From CAZMPJ01 sp964568455 (lineage in GTDB: Bacteria; Margulisbacteria; WOR-1; O2-12-FULL-45-9), in assembly GCA_964568455.1 (NCBI GenBank), contig CAZMPJ010000001.1, positions 62,001 to 126,000 of the forward strand: DNA of 64,000 nucleotides. Direction: 5' to 3'. Below are positions 34,736 through 42,497 of the stretch, in pieces (the stretch's first letter is position 1; every line of letters starts with the position of its first letter). The notes below the pieces were generated by a model. It made no database searches, was not told the DNA's origin, and worked only from the letters and a program-made list of their open reading frames with translations. The position numbers and the translations under genes are program-made.

Positions 34736-35489
34736 TGTTAAATTAATCATTAGCTACGAGGGTTCTGGTTTCTGTGGTTTTGAGCTTCAGCCTAAGCAAA
34801 GATCTGTCCGCGGTGAAATAGAAAAAGTCCTTTTAAAGCTTTTCAAGCAAAAAATATCTATTATTTCTTCTTCCCGCACTGATTCTGGCGTCCATGCACT
34901 GCACAATGTAGTTAATTTCCAAGTTAAAACTAAGATCCCCGTCGCTAAAATAAAATCAGCCCTAAATGGTCTCTTGCCTAAGGAGATTAGAATTGTAAAG
35001 GTTGAGACAAAACCAAAATCCTTCAACGCTCGCTATGATGCCAAGAAAAAGACTTATGAGTACTTAATTTATAATGGAGACGAGGTTCCTCCGCAAATTC
35101 TAGGAAAAGTCTGGCATGTGCGGAAAAAACTTGATTTAAAAGCCATGAGGCAAGCGGCTAAATATTTAGTTGGCAAACATGATTTTTCTTCTTTTTGTGC
35201 TTCTCGGTCAGATGATAAGAATAAAATCCGAATATTACATAAATTAGTCATTAGTCATTCGTCATTAGTCATTTGGAAGGGTAATCCGATATCTGTAATC
35301 CGTAATCAGTTGGAAGGGAATGGTTTTCTATATAAAATGGTCAGAAATATTGTTGGCACTTTGGTTGAAGTTGGCTTGGGCAGGAGGAGTCCTTCAGAGA
35401 TTAAACAAATATTAAAGGCAAAAGATCGCAAAAAAGCAGGTAGATGTGCTCCGGCACCAGGGCTTTGCTTGATTCAAGTCAGTTATTAG
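34728..35489 (+). CDS. truA: tRNA pseudouridine(38-40) synthase TruA, with repeat-derived insertion
   Basis: 253 residues from the TTG at 34728, which gives MLNVKLIISYEGSGFCGFE, matching the family N terminus and overlapping the aminotransferase stop. The ATG at 34735 is out of frame and stops after three codons. The catalytic aspartate is in SSRTDSGVHA. The C-terminal EGNGFLYKMVRNIVGTLVEVG is conserved. Between RILHK and GNGF the protein is about 9 residues longer than the B. subtilis enzyme, and this stretch is encoded by the heptamer repeats at 35243-35318. The frame stays open, so the enzyme is probably functional. Confidence 0.93.
   Translation: MLNVKLIISYEGSGFCGFELQPKQRSVRGEIEKVLLKLFKQKISIISSSRTDSGVHALHNVVNFQVKTKIPVAKIKSALNGLLPKEIRIVKVETKPKSFNARYDAKKKTYEYLIYNGDEVPPQILGKVWHVRKKLDLKAMRQAAKYLVGKHDFSSFCASRSDDKNKIRILHKLVISHSSLVIWKGNPISVIRNQLEGNGFLYKMVRNIVGTLVEVGLGRRSPSEIKQILKAKDRKKAGRCAPAPGLCLIQVSY
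35243..35273 (+). repeat. Heptanucleotide tandem repeat inside truA (ATTAGTC units)
   Basis: Four contiguous 7-bp units: ATTAGTC (35243-35249), ATTAGTC (35250-35256), ATTCGTC (35257-35263), ATTAGTC (35264-35270), then ATT. It is translated as part of LVISHSSLVI in a surface position of TruA. Heptameric short tandem repeats (STRR) with closely similar units are known in filamentous Cyanobacteria. Confidence 0.85.
35273..35318 (+). repeat. Second heptamer repeat inside truA flanked by a 9-bp direct duplication
   Basis: Units GTAATCC (35281-35287), GATATCT (35288-35294), GTAATCC (35295-35301) and GTAATCA (35302-35308) keep a 7-bp period. The motif TTGGAAGGG occurs on both sides, at 35273-35281 and 35310-35318. 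The duplication could be a target-site duplication or a recombination footprint. This reading of mechanism is an inference. Confidence 0.7.
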
Positions 35490-35492
35490 TTG

Positions 35493-35501
35493 TGCTATAA
35501 T
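35493..35501 (+). promoter_or_regulatory. Extended -10 promoter upstream of serA
   Basis: TGC followed by a perfect TATAAT (35496-35501) starts 4 nt after the truA stop. There is no good -35 at 17 bp; TTGATT at 35469 is 21 bp away. Extended -10 elements can work without a -35. It would give serA an independent transcript with a leader of about 23-29 nt. Confidence 0.55.
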
Positions 35502-35530
35502 CAGAGGAGTTATTAGATGAAAGGCGGGCA

Positions 35531-37117
35531 ATGAAAATGAAAGTTTTAGCTTCAGATAAAATTGATCAAATCGGGTTGGAAATGCTGAAAAAAGCTGGGA
35601 TTGAAGGCGAAATGAAAACTGGTTTGCCGGAAGATGAACTGGTTAAGATTATCCCGCAATATGATGCTTTAGTAGTTAGATCTGGCACTAAAGTTACTGC
35701 AAAAATTATTGAAGCTGGTAAAAACTTAAAAATTATTGGACGAGCAGGGGTAGGGGTGGACAATGTTGACCTGGCTGCGGCTACTAAAAACGGAATTATT
35801 GTTGTAAATTCTCCAGAAGGAAACACTGTTGCAGCCGCTGAACATAGCTTTGCTATGTTACTTGCCATGGCTCGCCAGATTCCCCAGGCTTATTCAAAAT
35901 TAAAAGTAGGAAAATGGGATCGTAAATCTTTTAAAGGGGTTGAAGTTTTAAACAAAACCCTAGGCGTAGTTGGTTTAGGCAAGATTGGTCGTCGAGTCGC
36001 TTCTTATGCTTTAGGCATGGGCATGAAAGTAATTGGGTTTGATCCCTTTGTGACGGAAGAATTTGCTAAAAGCTTAGGTATTGAGCTTAAAAAATTAGAC
36101 GCTGTTTTAAAAGAGTCAGACTTTATCACTTTTCACATTCCCAAAACTAAAGAAACTGCTAATATGATTAACGCTAAGTCAATTGCCAAGATGAAAAAGG
36201 GAGTCAGGATTGTTAATGTAGCCCGTGGTGGAATTATTAATGAAAAAGATCTTGCCGCGGCTTTAAAATCAGGTCAGGTTGCTGCTGCAGCTCTGGACGT
36301 ATTTGAAAAAGAACCTTTGCCAGCAGATAGTCCATTATTAACTTTAGACAATGTAGTTGTTACGCCGCACTTAGGAGCTTCAACCGTTGAAGCCCAGGTT
36401 AACGTTGCAGTTGATGTAGTAGAACAAATTATTGAAGTGTTAAAAGGCGGATCAGCTCGCTCCGCAGTTAATATTCCATCCATGAAACCAGAATTAATTA
36501 CTCCGGTAAAACCATTTATGGGTATTGCGGAAAAACTAGGTAGTTTAGCCGCGCAAATAGTTAAAGACCCAGTTGCCAAAGTTAGCGTGGCTTACTCTGG
36601 TGAAGTGGCTGATAATGATGTTTCTCCTTTAACCACTGCGGTATTAAAAGGCTTGTTTGCTCCAGTTATGGATGTGGTGGTTAATTATGTTAATGCTCCT
36701 CACATTGCAAAAGAGCGGGGGATTGAAGTAGTTGAAAGCAAATCCAAAGAATCAAAGGATTTTTCCAGCTTAATTTCGGTTAGAATCAAAACTTCAAAAG
36801 GTGAGAGGGAAGTAGGCGGAACCATTTTTACTGGTGGGGTAGACCGTTTAGTTTCAATTGACAACCTTAAAGTAGATGCAGAACCAGATGGTTATATGTT
36901 AATCCTGTCTAACATTGATAAACCAGGCATGATTGGCAAAGTGGGTACTTTCTTAGGTAAAAACAAAATTAACATTGCTTCCATGGACGTTGGCCGCATT
37001 AAAGTTGATGAAAAAGCAGTCATGGTGCTAAATATTGATACTGCGGTATCTGACAAAGCCTTAAAAGAGATCACCAAGATCGACGGAATCTCCGGGGCGA
37101 CACTGGTTAAGCTTTAA
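35531..37117 (+). CDS. serA: D-3-phosphoglycerate dehydrogenase
   Basis: 528 residues, the long bacterial form. Visible parts are the substrate loop RAGVGVDNVD, the NAD-binding GLGKIGRR, VARGGIINE with the catalytic arginine region, and the catalytic histidine in TPHLGAST. These are followed by an intervening allosteric-substrate-binding-like domain and a C-terminal ACT domain (about 455-528, MLILSNIDKPGMIGKVGTF) for serine feedback. It commits 3-phosphoglycerate to serine. ATG codons at 35531 and 35537 are both possible. The GGCGG upstream is 3-4 nt from the first and 9-10 nt from the second, so 35537 (MKVLASDKID) may be the true start. Confidence 0.97.
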   Translation: MKMKVLASDKIDQIGLEMLKKAGIEGEMKTGLPEDELVKIIPQYDALVVRSGTKVTAKIIEAGKNLKIIGRAGVGVDNVDLAAATKNGIIVVNSPEGNTVAAAEHSFAMLLAMARQIPQAYSKLKVGKWDRKSFKGVEVLNKTLGVVGLGKIGRRVASYALGMGMKVIGFDPFVTEEFAKSLGIELKKLDAVLKESDFITFHIPKTKETANMINAKSIAKMKKGVRIVNVARGGIINEKDLAAALKSGQVAAAALDVFEKEPLPADSPLLTLDNVVVTPHLGASTVEAQVNVAVDVVEQIIEVLKGGSARSAVNIPSMKPELITPVKPFMGIAEKLGSLAAQIVKDPVAKVSVAYSGEVADNDVSPLTTAVLKGLFAPVMDVVVNYVNAPHIAKERGIEVVESKSKESKDFSSLISVRIKTSKGEREVGGTIFTGGVDRLVSIDNLKVDAEPDGYMLILSNIDKPGMIGKVGTFLGKNKINIASMDVGRIKVDEKAVMVLNIDTAVSDKALKEITKIDGISGATLVKL

Positions 37118-37133
37118 ATTTTCCCCAAAAACA

Positions 37134-37163
37134 TTGAAATTTCCTATTAAAAGCGGTGATAAT
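37134..37163 (+). promoter_or_regulatory. Possible promoter of the TPR protein gene
   Basis: TTGAAA (37134-37139) and GATAAT (37158-37163) are 18 bp apart. Only 5 nt separate the -10 box from the ATG at 37169, and no ribosome-binding site is present, so transcription would begin at about the start codon (leaderless mRNA). Confidence 0.45.
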
Positions 37164-37168
37164 AAAGC

Positions 37169-40100
37169 ATGCGAAGATTAGGTCGTGTTGTAAGACAATA
37201 TTTACCTCAATTAGTTCAAGGAACTTTTGCGCCTAAAAGTTTAAGAATCAGGACGGGAAATAATGTTTCTTGGTCTAGTGAAAAAGTGCGCTTAGAGCAT
37301 TTAAATGCGCTTAGCACTGGGGGTGATTCTTCCTCACAAATAACCCTTAAATCTGCTCTAGCTTTATTAGAACAAGGAGATTCTCTTAAAGCTGCAGATC
37401 AATTTAGTTATCTTCAATGGCATACTAGTGGAGGCAGGGCGCTTGATGACGGGATTGTAAGGGTTAGGCAGGCTTTACACAAATGTGGTCTTGCTGCTTA
37501 TAGAAACGATGAGCTTGAAATTGGTTTAGAGTTTTTTCAAAAAATAGTAGCGATTGATCCAAATGATGCTATGGCAATTGGTAATGTTGCTCGTTGTTTG
37601 CGTAAACTAGGAAGACTGGTAGAAGCTAGAGAATTTGCTGTAAGAGAAATAGAGCTTGCTACTAATCCATCTAGTGACTTAACCTTGGCCCGGATCGATT
37701 GGCAGGAAGAGTTGATTGGTACGGCAATAAAAGCTTACAAAAAAATCATTGATGAAGATCCTTCTTTTGTATTTGCTCAATATGATTATGCCAAGCTTTT
37801 AATTATTTTAGGCAGAACCAAGCAAGCACTTTACCCGCTTGGTCAATTACTGTCAAAAAATCATCGTGATGCTCAGGCTTTGACTTTAAGAGGGTATCTT
37901 TATGTGGTAAAAGGGGAATATCCGCGAGCTCGGGCAGATTTTGAGGCAGCGCTTAAAATTGAATCAGGTAGTAGAGAGGCAAGAAAAGGCTTAGAAGGAT
38001 TAACTGGGGAACCGTCTCTAGCATCATCTACCATTACCATGTCGCCAGAGTATGATCTTTCTCTTCTAATTATTGTTTCTCGATTAAAAAAAGAAGCAGG
38101 CCGAGCTTTTTATGCTGATGACCGTGCAAAAGCAATTGAATTAAACCAAAAAGCTTTAGCCATTAATCCTTTTGATGAATTTGTCCTTTTTAAACTTGCG
38201 GAATTACACTTAGAAGTAGCAGAAGGAATTTTTTCTTCTTTATTAGCAAAAGATCCTATTCTTGCCGAAAGAGTAGCTAACTTAAAAGGACAACACGGAA
38301 TAGGAGGCGGGATGCTGGTTGAGAAGGAAGCTTTTGAGCCTCCAGTGGTAGTTTCACTTCCCTCTGTAGAGGTAGAAGAAGTAGCTCCACCGTTGCCAAC
38401 TGAAAGCAGAATAAAAATTACTGAAGTGGGAGTCGAGGGTTCTTCGGTTCCAATTGAGCTAGACTGGTTAGAAAGAAGACTTATGGAGCTAAAGTCAGCA
38501 CCAACGCCAGCAGAAGATGGAGAAGAAGAAATAGTAGTGGAGCGGGTTGAAGAGGGAGACGATGCAGAAGTAATTAGTCATGCTGCGATTTCATTGTTAC
38601 CGCAAGCAATGGGTTTTAGTCCTATACATCTTTTGCCAGAAGAGGAAGTAGAGGCAGAATTAGCCAGAATTACTTCTTCCTTTAGAAGAGCAGAGGGCTT
38701 AAGAGATAAAGGGGACTTGCCTGCAGCATTAGAGTTGTATGCTCAAATCTTGGCTAAAGATAAAGGATATCAAGGAGCAGTGGAAGGAATAAATCGTTGT
38801 ATAGTTAGGCTTTTGGAGCAGGTAGTAAAGAAGGTAGCGAGAGGAGAGTTGGCAAGTTTAAAAGGAGCAAGAGTAGATTTGGACCGAGCTTTAAAAGCAA
38901 AACCAGATGATGAAATAGTTAACAAGGCTTTAGAGTTAGTTGTAAAGGAACTTGATGAGCCTTCTGCGCTTGATCCAGAACAAACACCGCTAATTGATGC
39001 ACTAAAACAATTGTTTGGCATGGAAGAAGAAGCTCCAGTTGTGCCAGAGGTTGCAGAAGAAGAGCTGGTAGCAACAGAACCTGCCCCTGCTGAATTTGAT
39101 TCAACTCCTTTATCTGTTTCTTTGGCAGACGCTCAGCAATTGATTCGTACACAAAAATTTTCTAAAGCCATCCCTCCTTTAAAGCAAGTTTTAACAAAAG
39201 ATTCAAGGCATGTGGATGCAGCACGCTTATTGTATACAGCCTTTTTGGAATCAGGCAAAAGAGATGAGTTGGTACCATATTTTGAAGAGCTATTAGAAAA
39301 AGATCGTCGCAATGTAGTAATTTTATTTACTTTAGGCAGGTATTATCTTGCTTTTGGAGAAGAAGAGAAAGCAGTCGGTTTTTTTCAAGCTGCTGTACAG
39401 ATAAGACGTAATAATCCTGAAGCTTTAAATTTTATGGCTCAAGCCTATGTGGAATTTGGTTCATACACTAAAGCTTTAGCCCGCTACCAAGAAGCTCTGC
39501 GACTGAATTCTAGTTATATGAGCGCACAATTAGGTATGGGAGAAACTTATTTGGGTATAGGTAACTTTGGTGAAGCGCAACGCTGGTTCAGGCAAGTTTT
39601 AGAAAAAGATGCTTCACAACCACGTGCGCTTGAGGGTTTGGCAAGGATTTGTTATGAACAGAAAAAATATGACGAAGCATTACTGATATTAAAAAAGGCC
39701 ACGGTTGCAAAAAGAGAGAATTTACCAATTAGAAAATTAAAAGCAGATATTTTGAGAGAACAAAGAAGACTTGACGAAGCAATTAGAGAATATGAAGAAG
39801 TATTAGCAAAAGTTGGCGCCAGCCGCTTTATGACTAAATTGTATTTGGCTGGACAAATAGAAGCAATTACTGGTTTGGGGCTTTGTGATATAGCTTTAGG
39901 AGAAGAAAGCGCTACAGAGGGGCAAAAAATGGAGCATTTTAGAAATGCTTTAGTTAAATTTAAACAAGCTTTGTCTTTAGCTGTAAGACCGGATAGGGCT
40001 GTGGCTCAAGTTTGTTGTGGTTTTGGCATAATATACTTAAAATTAATGGCATTTTATTCTGAAGAGGCACATAGAATATATTTTCTTAAAGAAGCAGTGG

Positions 40101-40195
40101 GTTATTTAGATCAGGCTATAAAAATTGAGCCCAAAAATAAACTAGCCCAAGAAAAAAGGCGCCAAGCCGCACTTTTCTTAAAGGGACTTGAGTAA
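37169..40195 (+). CDS. Large TPR-repeat protein, function unknown
   Basis: 1008 residues, no signal peptide or transmembrane segment, so probably cytoplasmic. It has at least three blocks of tetratricopeptide repeats: about 50-290, about 490-590, and a regular array about 640-940 with units such as PEALNFMAQAYVEFGSYTKA. These are joined by acidic, Pro/Val/Glu-rich linkers (about 380-490 and 590-640). TPR arrays are protein-binding scaffolds. The neighbours give no clear partner. The acidic linkers look disordered. It ends 9 nt before the convergent small gene at 40205. Confidence 0.85.
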   Translation: MRRLGRVVRQYLPQLVQGTFAPKSLRIRTGNNVSWSSEKVRLEHLNALSTGGDSSSQITLKSALALLEQGDSLKAADQFSYLQWHTSGGRALDDGIVRVRQALHKCGLAAYRNDELEIGLEFFQKIVAIDPNDAMAIGNVARCLRKLGRLVEAREFAVREIELATNPSSDLTLARIDWQEELIGTAIKAYKKIIDEDPSFVFAQYDYAKLLIILGRTKQALYPLGQLLSKNHRDAQALTLRGYLYVVKGEYPRARADFEAALKIESGSREARKGLEGLTGEPSLASSTITMSPEYDLSLLIIVSRLKKEAGRAFYADDRAKAIELNQKALAINPFDEFVLFKLAELHLEVAEGIFSSLLAKDPILAERVANLKGQHGIGGGMLVEKEAFEPPVVVSLPSVEVEEVAPPLPTESRIKITEVGVEGSSVPIELDWLERRLMELKSAPTPAEDGEEEIVVERVEEGDDAEVISHAAISLLPQAMGFSPIHLLPEEEVEAELARITSSFRRAEGLRDKGDLPAALELYAQILAKDKGYQGAVEGINRCIVRLLEQVVKKVARGELASLKGARVDLDRALKAKPDDEIVNKALELVVKELDEPSALDPEQTPLIDALKQLFGMEEEAPVVPEVAEEELVATEPAPAEFDSTPLSVSLADAQQLIRTQKFSKAIPPLKQVLTKDSRHVDAARLLYTAFLESGKRDELVPYFEELLEKDRRNVVILFTLGRYYLAFGEEEKAVGFFQAAVQIRRNNPEALNFMAQAYVEFGSYTKALARYQEALRLNSSYMSAQLGMGETYLGIGNFGEAQRWFRQVLEKDASQPRALEGLARICYEQKKYDEALLILKKATVAKRENLPIRKLKADILREQRRLDEAIREYEEVLAKVGASRFMTKLYLAGQIEAITGLGLCDIALGEESATEGQKMEHFRNALVKFKQALSLAVRPDRAVAQVCCGFGIIYLKLMAFYSEEAHRIYFLKEAVGYLDQAIKIEPKNKLAQEKRRQAALFLKGLE

Positions 40196-40204
40196 ACATT
40201 TATC

Positions 40205-40402
40205 TTAATTAAAAAATAAACTAGTCTTTGCGTGTTCTAAATCGTATGGCACGTCGGTATAGGCAATATACCCTTCATAGTGTAAGTGTTGTTGCAAGGC
40301 CAGTTTTTTACCAAGATCTTGTAACTGTTTCCTTCCTGCTTCATGGGCGAGGTCAACAAGAAATGGAACTTCGGACATGACGGAACATTCACTTGTTTGC
40401 AT
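40205..40402 (-). CDS. Hypothetical 65-residue protein coupled to the EF-G paralogue
   Basis: I do not recognise this protein. It is soluble and mostly helical in appearance, with LVDLAHEAGRKQLQDLGKKL in the middle and a Tyr/Asp-rich stretch HLHYEGYIAYTDVPYDLEHA. Its ATG overlaps the stop of the EF-G-like gene (ATGA), and GGAGG lies 10 nt upstream inside that gene. Both features argue that it is translated and coupled to the GTPase. No cysteine pairs or signal peptide are present. Confidence 0.65.
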   Translation of the reverse strand: MQTSECSVMSEVPFLVDLAHEAGRKQLQDLGKKLALQQHLHYEGYIAYTDVPYDLEHAKTSLFFN

Positions 40403-42432
40403 CAGTGCGCACCTCCTGCCTCTTTTAATTTCTGATAAACCTCAACCAGTCTAGCCTGGGTTTGAGGCGGAACTTGCTCATAACTGCGAAATTTGGTGCT
40501 AAAAGAGCCTTGCCCATGGGTCATAGATCTAAGATCAGTAGCATATTTTGCAATTTCACCCTGGGGAACTGTAGCCACAATCTTGTCTGATTCAATATTG
40601 GAAACTCGGCCCCGTCTTTTATTTAAATTACCAGTTAGATCCCCAATAAATTCAGTTGGAGCGTTTACGGTAATTTCAACAATTGGTTCAAGCAAAACGG
40701 GCTTGGCCGCCTGAAAACCTTTTTTAAACCCCATAGACGCGGCAATTTTAAAAGCCATATCAGATGAATCAACTTCGTGGTAAGAGCCGTCAAATAAAGT
40801 GACCTTAACATCAACCACAGGATAGCCGGCAACTACTCCCTGAACCATGGCTTCTCTGATCCCTTTTTCAATTGCGGGAATATAATTTTTAGGAACAGAT
40901 CCTCCAACGATTTTGTTAACAAACTCAAATCCTTTTCCATGGGGCAGGGGTTCGATTTCAATCCAGGTATCTCCGTATTGTCCGCGGCCGCCAGTTTGTT
41001 TCTTATATTTGCCTTGGGTTTTAGCTTTTCCTTTGATGGTTTCTTTGTAAGGGATTCTGGGATCGCCAATTTCAATGTCAATGTTGTGGCGTTCTTTTAC
41101 TTTTTTTAAAGTAATTTCAAGATGCAAGTCTCCCATGCCGGAAATTACAGTTTCTTTGGTTTCAGGGTTATAATTCATCTTAAAAGTAGGATCTTCTGCG
41201 CTAAATTGATGCAAGCCGATGCCCATTTTTTCTTGGTCAGCCTTGCTTTTTGGCTTAACCGAAAAAGACATTACAGGTTCAGGAAACTTTGCCGGTTCAA
41301 AATGGACGATGTGTTTTTTGTCGCAAAGTGTATTCCCTGTCCCGGAAATTTTTAGCTTTGGCAGCACGGCAATATCGCCGGCAGAAAGGGATGGCTCTTC
41401 CACTCGGGTCTTGCCTCGCATGGTGATGATTTGTCCTACTCTTTCTTCTTTGCTTTTTGAAGCATTGTAAACCGGAGAAGAGGGCATAATGGTGCCGGAG
41501 TTTACTTTAATATAAGTTAAATTACCAATATGCGGCTCAGAAAGGGTTTTAAAAACATAAGCGGAAAAAGGCTCATTTTTATCAACTTTAATTTTAATTT
41601 CTTCGCCTTTGGCATTTTTAGCTGGGATTTCTTTGTCATTAGCCGGCGGCATCCATTCTACGATTTCATTTAAAATATCTTCAATGCCAATATTTTTTAA
41701 AGCAGAAACGCAGAAAACCGGGAAAATTTTGTCTGCGTCAATTGCCTGGATTAATTTTTCTCGCAACTCTTCTTCGGTAATTTCTTTATTGTCCAAATAT
41801 TCTTCAAGAATAGTATCGTCAATTTCAGCCATACCTTCAATCAGCATTTCTTTGTGCAGGCTTACACTATCTTTTAAATCATCCGGCACTTCTGGCTTAA
41901 GCAAACTATGGACGCCAGAAAAACTAGCTTCTTCACCAATTGGGATTTGCACTGGCACGATTTCTGAGCCAAATTTTTTGCGTAACTTTTCGATAGTTGC
42001 ATCAAAATTAGCTTGGGATTTTTCCATTTTGTTAATAACAATAATTCTAGGAGTATTATATTTATCAGCTATTTTCCAGAGGTTTTCAAGGGCGGCACCA
42101 GGGCCAGCTACCGCGTCGACCACAATAATTAAGCTGTCCGCTACCCGGATAGAAGAAATAGTGTCGCCAATAAAGTCAATATAGCCGGGAGTGTCAATTA
42201 GGTTTATCTTATGATCTTTCCATTCTAAAGGAAGCAGGGTGGAGTGGATGCTAATTTGCCGCTTGATTTCTTCGGGGTCATAATCTGAAGCTGTGGTACC
42301 TTCTTTAATATTGCCTTGGCGACTGATGACGTTAGCTTTAACTAACAGAGCTTCACAAAGTGAGGTTTTACCGCTTGAGCCTGATCCAATTACTGCAACG
42401 TTGCGTATTTTATCAGGAAGGTATTCCTTCAT
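40402..42432 (-). CDS. EF-G-like translational GTPase (EF-G-2 type)
   Basis: 676 residues with the full EF-G domain order. G1 is GSGSSGKT (16-23), switch I is SDYDPEEIKRQISIHSTLL, G3 is DTPGYIDF, G4 is NKME, and domain IV has GKYKKQTGGRGQYGDTWIE. The switch I form and the Tyr in place of the catalytic His of G3 match the EF-G-2 family known from Thermus, not true EF-G, which is at 15851. G4 has Glu where Asp usually reads guanine. Its role is not known; ribosome stress or recycling are guesses. It is transcribed divergently from the patatin gene and followed by a coupled 65-residue gene. Confidence 0.93.
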   Translation of the reverse strand: MKEYLPDKIRNVAVIGSGSSGKTSLCEALLVKANVISRQGNIKEGTTASDYDPEEIKRQISIHSTLLPLEWKDHKINLIDTPGYIDFIGDTISSIRVADSLIIVVDAVAGPGAALENLWKIADKYNTPRIIVINKMEKSQANFDATIEKLRKKFGSEIVPVQIPIGEEASFSGVHSLLKPEVPDDLKDSVSLHKEMLIEGMAEIDDTILEEYLDNKEITEEELREKLIQAIDADKIFPVFCVSALKNIGIEDILNEIVEWMPPANDKEIPAKNAKGEEIKIKVDKNEPFSAYVFKTLSEPHIGNLTYIKVNSGTIMPSSPVYNASKSKEERVGQIITMRGKTRVEEPSLSAGDIAVLPKLKISGTGNTLCDKKHIVHFEPAKFPEPVMSFSVKPKSKADQEKMGIGLHQFSAEDPTFKMNYNPETKETVISGMGDLHLEITLKKVKERHNIDIEIGDPRIPYKETIKGKAKTQGKYKKQTGGRGQYGDTWIEIEPLPHGKGFEFVNKIVGGSVPKNYIPAIEKGIREAMVQGVVAGYPVVDVKVTLFDGSYHEVDSSDMAFKIAASMGFKKGFQAAKPVLLEPIVEITVNAPTEFIGDLTGNLNKRRGRVSNIESDKIVATVPQGEIAKYATDLRSMTHGQGSFSTKFRSYEQVPPQTQARLVEVYQKLKEAGGAH

Positions 42433-42443
42433 AGGTAAAATTA

Positions 42444-42472
42444 ATTATAGCTAATTTTATTTTGCTTTGCAA
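42444..42472 (-). promoter_or_regulatory. Promoter of the EF-G-like gene (minus strand)
   Basis: On the minus strand, TTGCAA (42472-42467), a 17-bp spacer and a perfect TATAAT (42449-42444). The ATG at 42432 is 11 nt beyond the -10 box, so the leader would be about 5 nt with no ribosome-binding site. Confidence 0.65.
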
Positions 42473-42490
42473 CTGCGAATTTGCTAAGAT
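42462..42490 (+). promoter_or_regulatory. Promoter of the patatin gene (plus strand), overlapping the divergent promoter
   Basis: TTGCTT (42462-42467), a 17-bp spacer, and TGC-TAAGAT (-10 box 42485-42490). The ATG at 42498 is 7 nt downstream, so the mRNA is probably leaderless. The -35 box touches the -35 box of the minus-strand promoter, sharing base 42467, so both cannot be occupied fully at once. Confidence 0.6.
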
Positions 42491-42497
42491 TCTTTAT

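Noticed and set aside
34735..34746. TAATG-type start for truA at 34735, as used elsewhere in this genome
   Set aside because: It is out of frame with TruA and reaches a stop after three codons. The TTG at 34728 gives the conserved N terminus.
35243..35318. CRISPR-like array
   Set aside because: Units are 7 bp, contiguous and without spacers, and lie inside an open reading frame. This is a tandem repeat, not a CRISPR.
37118..37133. Terminator after serA
   Set aside because: The short stretch of C and A residues forms no stem with a following T run.
37158..37163. Very short spacing of the -10 box to the TPR gene ATG taken as proof of leaderless mRNA
   Set aside because: Five nt is slightly too short for a start exactly at the ATG, so the case is weaker than for hflX or aroH and is reported only as possible.
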